Of a stretch of DNA of 64,000 bases, positions 62,023 through 64,000 are shown one piece after another. Each line of letters opens with the position of its first letter. The first letter of the stretch is position 1. This DNA is from Homalodisca vitripennis (Eukaryota; Arthropoda; Insecta; Hemiptera; Cicadellidae): the NCBI RefSeq assembly GCF_021130785.1, contig NC_060214.1:1020501-1084500 (forward strand), in the 5' to 3' direction. Both the position numbers and the translations under genes were made by a program. The notes beneath the pieces are model-generated. The model had not been told where the DNA came from and did not search any database. It was given only the letters and a program-made list of their open reading frames with translations.

Positions 62023-64000
62023 TGATTTCACAATAGACTGGCCTACTGGCCGACAGTACAACCGATATACTTGCTAACAATAACTTTCCTTGTGTAAATA
62101 GAAATTGGTGGAAAGTGACGTATTGTCAAGTACTGGCCGCCAGTAACTTGCTGTTTCTACTTTCCCCGTCTATACGCCGCTTTAGTCACAAGAGTGGCAA
62201 GTAAGGCTGTCCTCATTATCTGTCTGGTGTTTAATCCATCCTCATTTTATGAGTTAATCTCACGTTCAAGGCCCAATTTAAATGAGACACAGAAAATATA
62301 ACGAAGCCACTCATTGGAATAAGGCAAATATTCTCGATTTAATTTAATCGGCCGGATCTTATCTAAATTTACTATGGATATTTCGCTTCAATCAAAAGCC
62401 AGTAAACATTGTAAAGTTTTAACACTATCTGTAAAAGATAAGTGAAATAGAACATAAATATATTTACGTTACGCCGGAAAATTTTATTTTTCTGCATTTG
62501 TACAGGATTAGTTCTATTACTTAAGAACATTAATCACTAAAGAATTTAAGGATTAGTCTACCATCATACTTTACCATTTGTTCACCTACATTTAACCATA
62601 CAATATTAACTCTCCATTTAGATCACAGTTTTTTAAATTTTAGATATTTTACTGATTTTTTACAACATGGTAGATTACTCCAAGTAATCTATGACAATTC
62701 ACTAATGTTTAACTAACTCTGGAGGAAATTAAATGAGCAGTGTCCTTTGAAAACTAGACTATATATAACTTCAATAAGTTGTTGATATGATTGTGTGTTA
62801 AAATCTAGCAAAACCTAAGCTCGTTTACAGCGTAAGTGAAGTTTACAGCTCGAGAGAACGTCGGCACAATATCAAAAACAAACTGACCATCAGACGTAAC
62901 ATTCTTCATAAAGCTTTATTTCTATACAAGTAACATCGAGTTTGATGAAGGTGCACCTCATTCCGTGAGATAAGGAAAGCGTTTACTAAAATTTGTACTT
63001 TGGTCTTATGATAATATTTATGGCAAGGTAAAAATAACAGAAGACATATATTATATAACCAACCTAGTACAACCATAACACGATGTAACATGAAACATAG
63101 TAACACTTATAATGGGTTACCTTTTTGCATTGTTTAGTAATATTTACGTTACTTTAGTCGGTTCCTTCGATTCTCCATTGTATTTATTCCTATCTAGAGG
63201 ACATACAGTTTCATGATTGTGCATGTTCCTCCATGGGATTTGGCTGAGCGTTAGCAATGCGTATAGTTAAGTAAGTTATCTGAAGAATAATTAGGAGTAT
63301 ACAATTAAAATTTGGTATTTTTCAGTAAAGACTCTAAAAAGGTTTTCTTTTGTCTGTGTCTCTGCCTGTGTGTATTTTACCAATATATATTTCTAAAAGT
63401 TGTTGATCTATGTAAATTTAATTTTGCATGCAGCTCAATTTTACATTGGCAAATTCTTATTTTAAAATTAGACAGTTCCTCTGTAGGAATGTATTGAGTT
63501 TTTACGTAGTCTATCTAAGACAGGATAGTAAAGAACGATTTCATTACTTTTCGAACATTTTTCGTGGAAACATAAACAAAATGGTTTCCATCTATCCATG
63601 ATATGCGATCTTGCAACTTCTGGCTTGATGTATTCTTTCTATGTGTTACATTATTAGATGTAGGTCATGTCACGGGTTAAAATTTGTATTATAAAACAAT
63701 TTACTTAAGAAATAACAACGAAAGAAAAAATTTTCGTTTCTGTATTTTTATTATTGTTTTAACATAATAATAAAACAAATTAAAACCGTGGCAAATGTTA
63801 GAGGCACAAAGTAACACTTGGGAATATTAGTTTAGTATTTTAAGTTAAGAATTAATTTCTGTATTTTTCCAAAATTATAAATTGTAATCTATTTTTTTTT
63901 ATTAAAAGAATGTACGATTCTCCATTTTAGCAAATGTATTTGTCGTAAAATGTTTATAATCTGCTTCCTATTATTTTGACTATGTGCAGAGCCGCTACTT
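62023..64000. other. Right flank: diverged repeat fragments only
   Basis: No gene recognised. 62,915-63,090 and 63,195-63,290 are diverged copies of the repeat seen at 7,900-8,045 and 51,100-51,235: they share GGTGCACCTCATTCCGTGAG-type or GTGCATGTTCCTCCATGGGA text and AAAATAACAGAAGA-like text. The rest is AT-rich without recognisable features. Confidence 0.5.

Overview
The window reads as intergenic DNA of an animal, most likely an arthropod. It is very AT-rich. The long apparent reading frames are minisatellite translations, non-ATG frames or transposon relics, and I found no intact host protein gene. Mobile-element types typical of arthropod genomes are present: a Helitron, a piggyBac-type element, a CR1/Jockey-like LINE, Penelope-like hammerhead motifs and a tRNA-like/SINE head. 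No species can be assigned from the sequence alone.

The dominant structure is a direct segmental duplication. Copy A (1-13,987, left edge outside the window) and copy B (about 45,727-62,022) align in the same order and orientation. A shorter, more diverged copy C (about 42,895-44,870) lies just before copy B. The copies differ mainly by structural changes. Copy A carries a burst of about 29 near-identical 89-bp repeats (about 1,900-4,510) where copy B has one or two diverged units, a 131-bp triplication (6,690-7,080), a (TA)n tract and an unrelated insert at 5,174-5,840. Copy B has lost A 301-1,276. It has gained a 1.5-kb insert with a 50-bp array (47,739-49,245) and a 5.2-kb insert (53,514-58,745) holding a broken LINE, an 87-bp satellite and one arm of a foldback element.

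The spacer between the copies (13,988-42,890) is a patchwork. It contains a piggyBac-type element with TTAA duplication (14,581-15,500), hammerhead-bearing repeats (19,018-20,950), a tRNA-like gene (22,291-22,361), a perfect (C15A)6 tract (27,038-27,133), a degenerate but end-complete Helitron (33,197-35,410, minus strand) and at least ten minisatellites with periods of 40-145 bp. Copies C and B then follow, and 62,023-64,000 holds only diverged repeat fragments.

The most noteworthy signals are these: repeated hammerhead-ribozyme-like cores (CTGANGA, stem II, GAAAC) at six places in two repeat families; a foldback pair of such motifs whose loop is flipped in copy A relative to copy B; the copy-specific birth of a satellite array; and the exact-period (C15A)6 tract.
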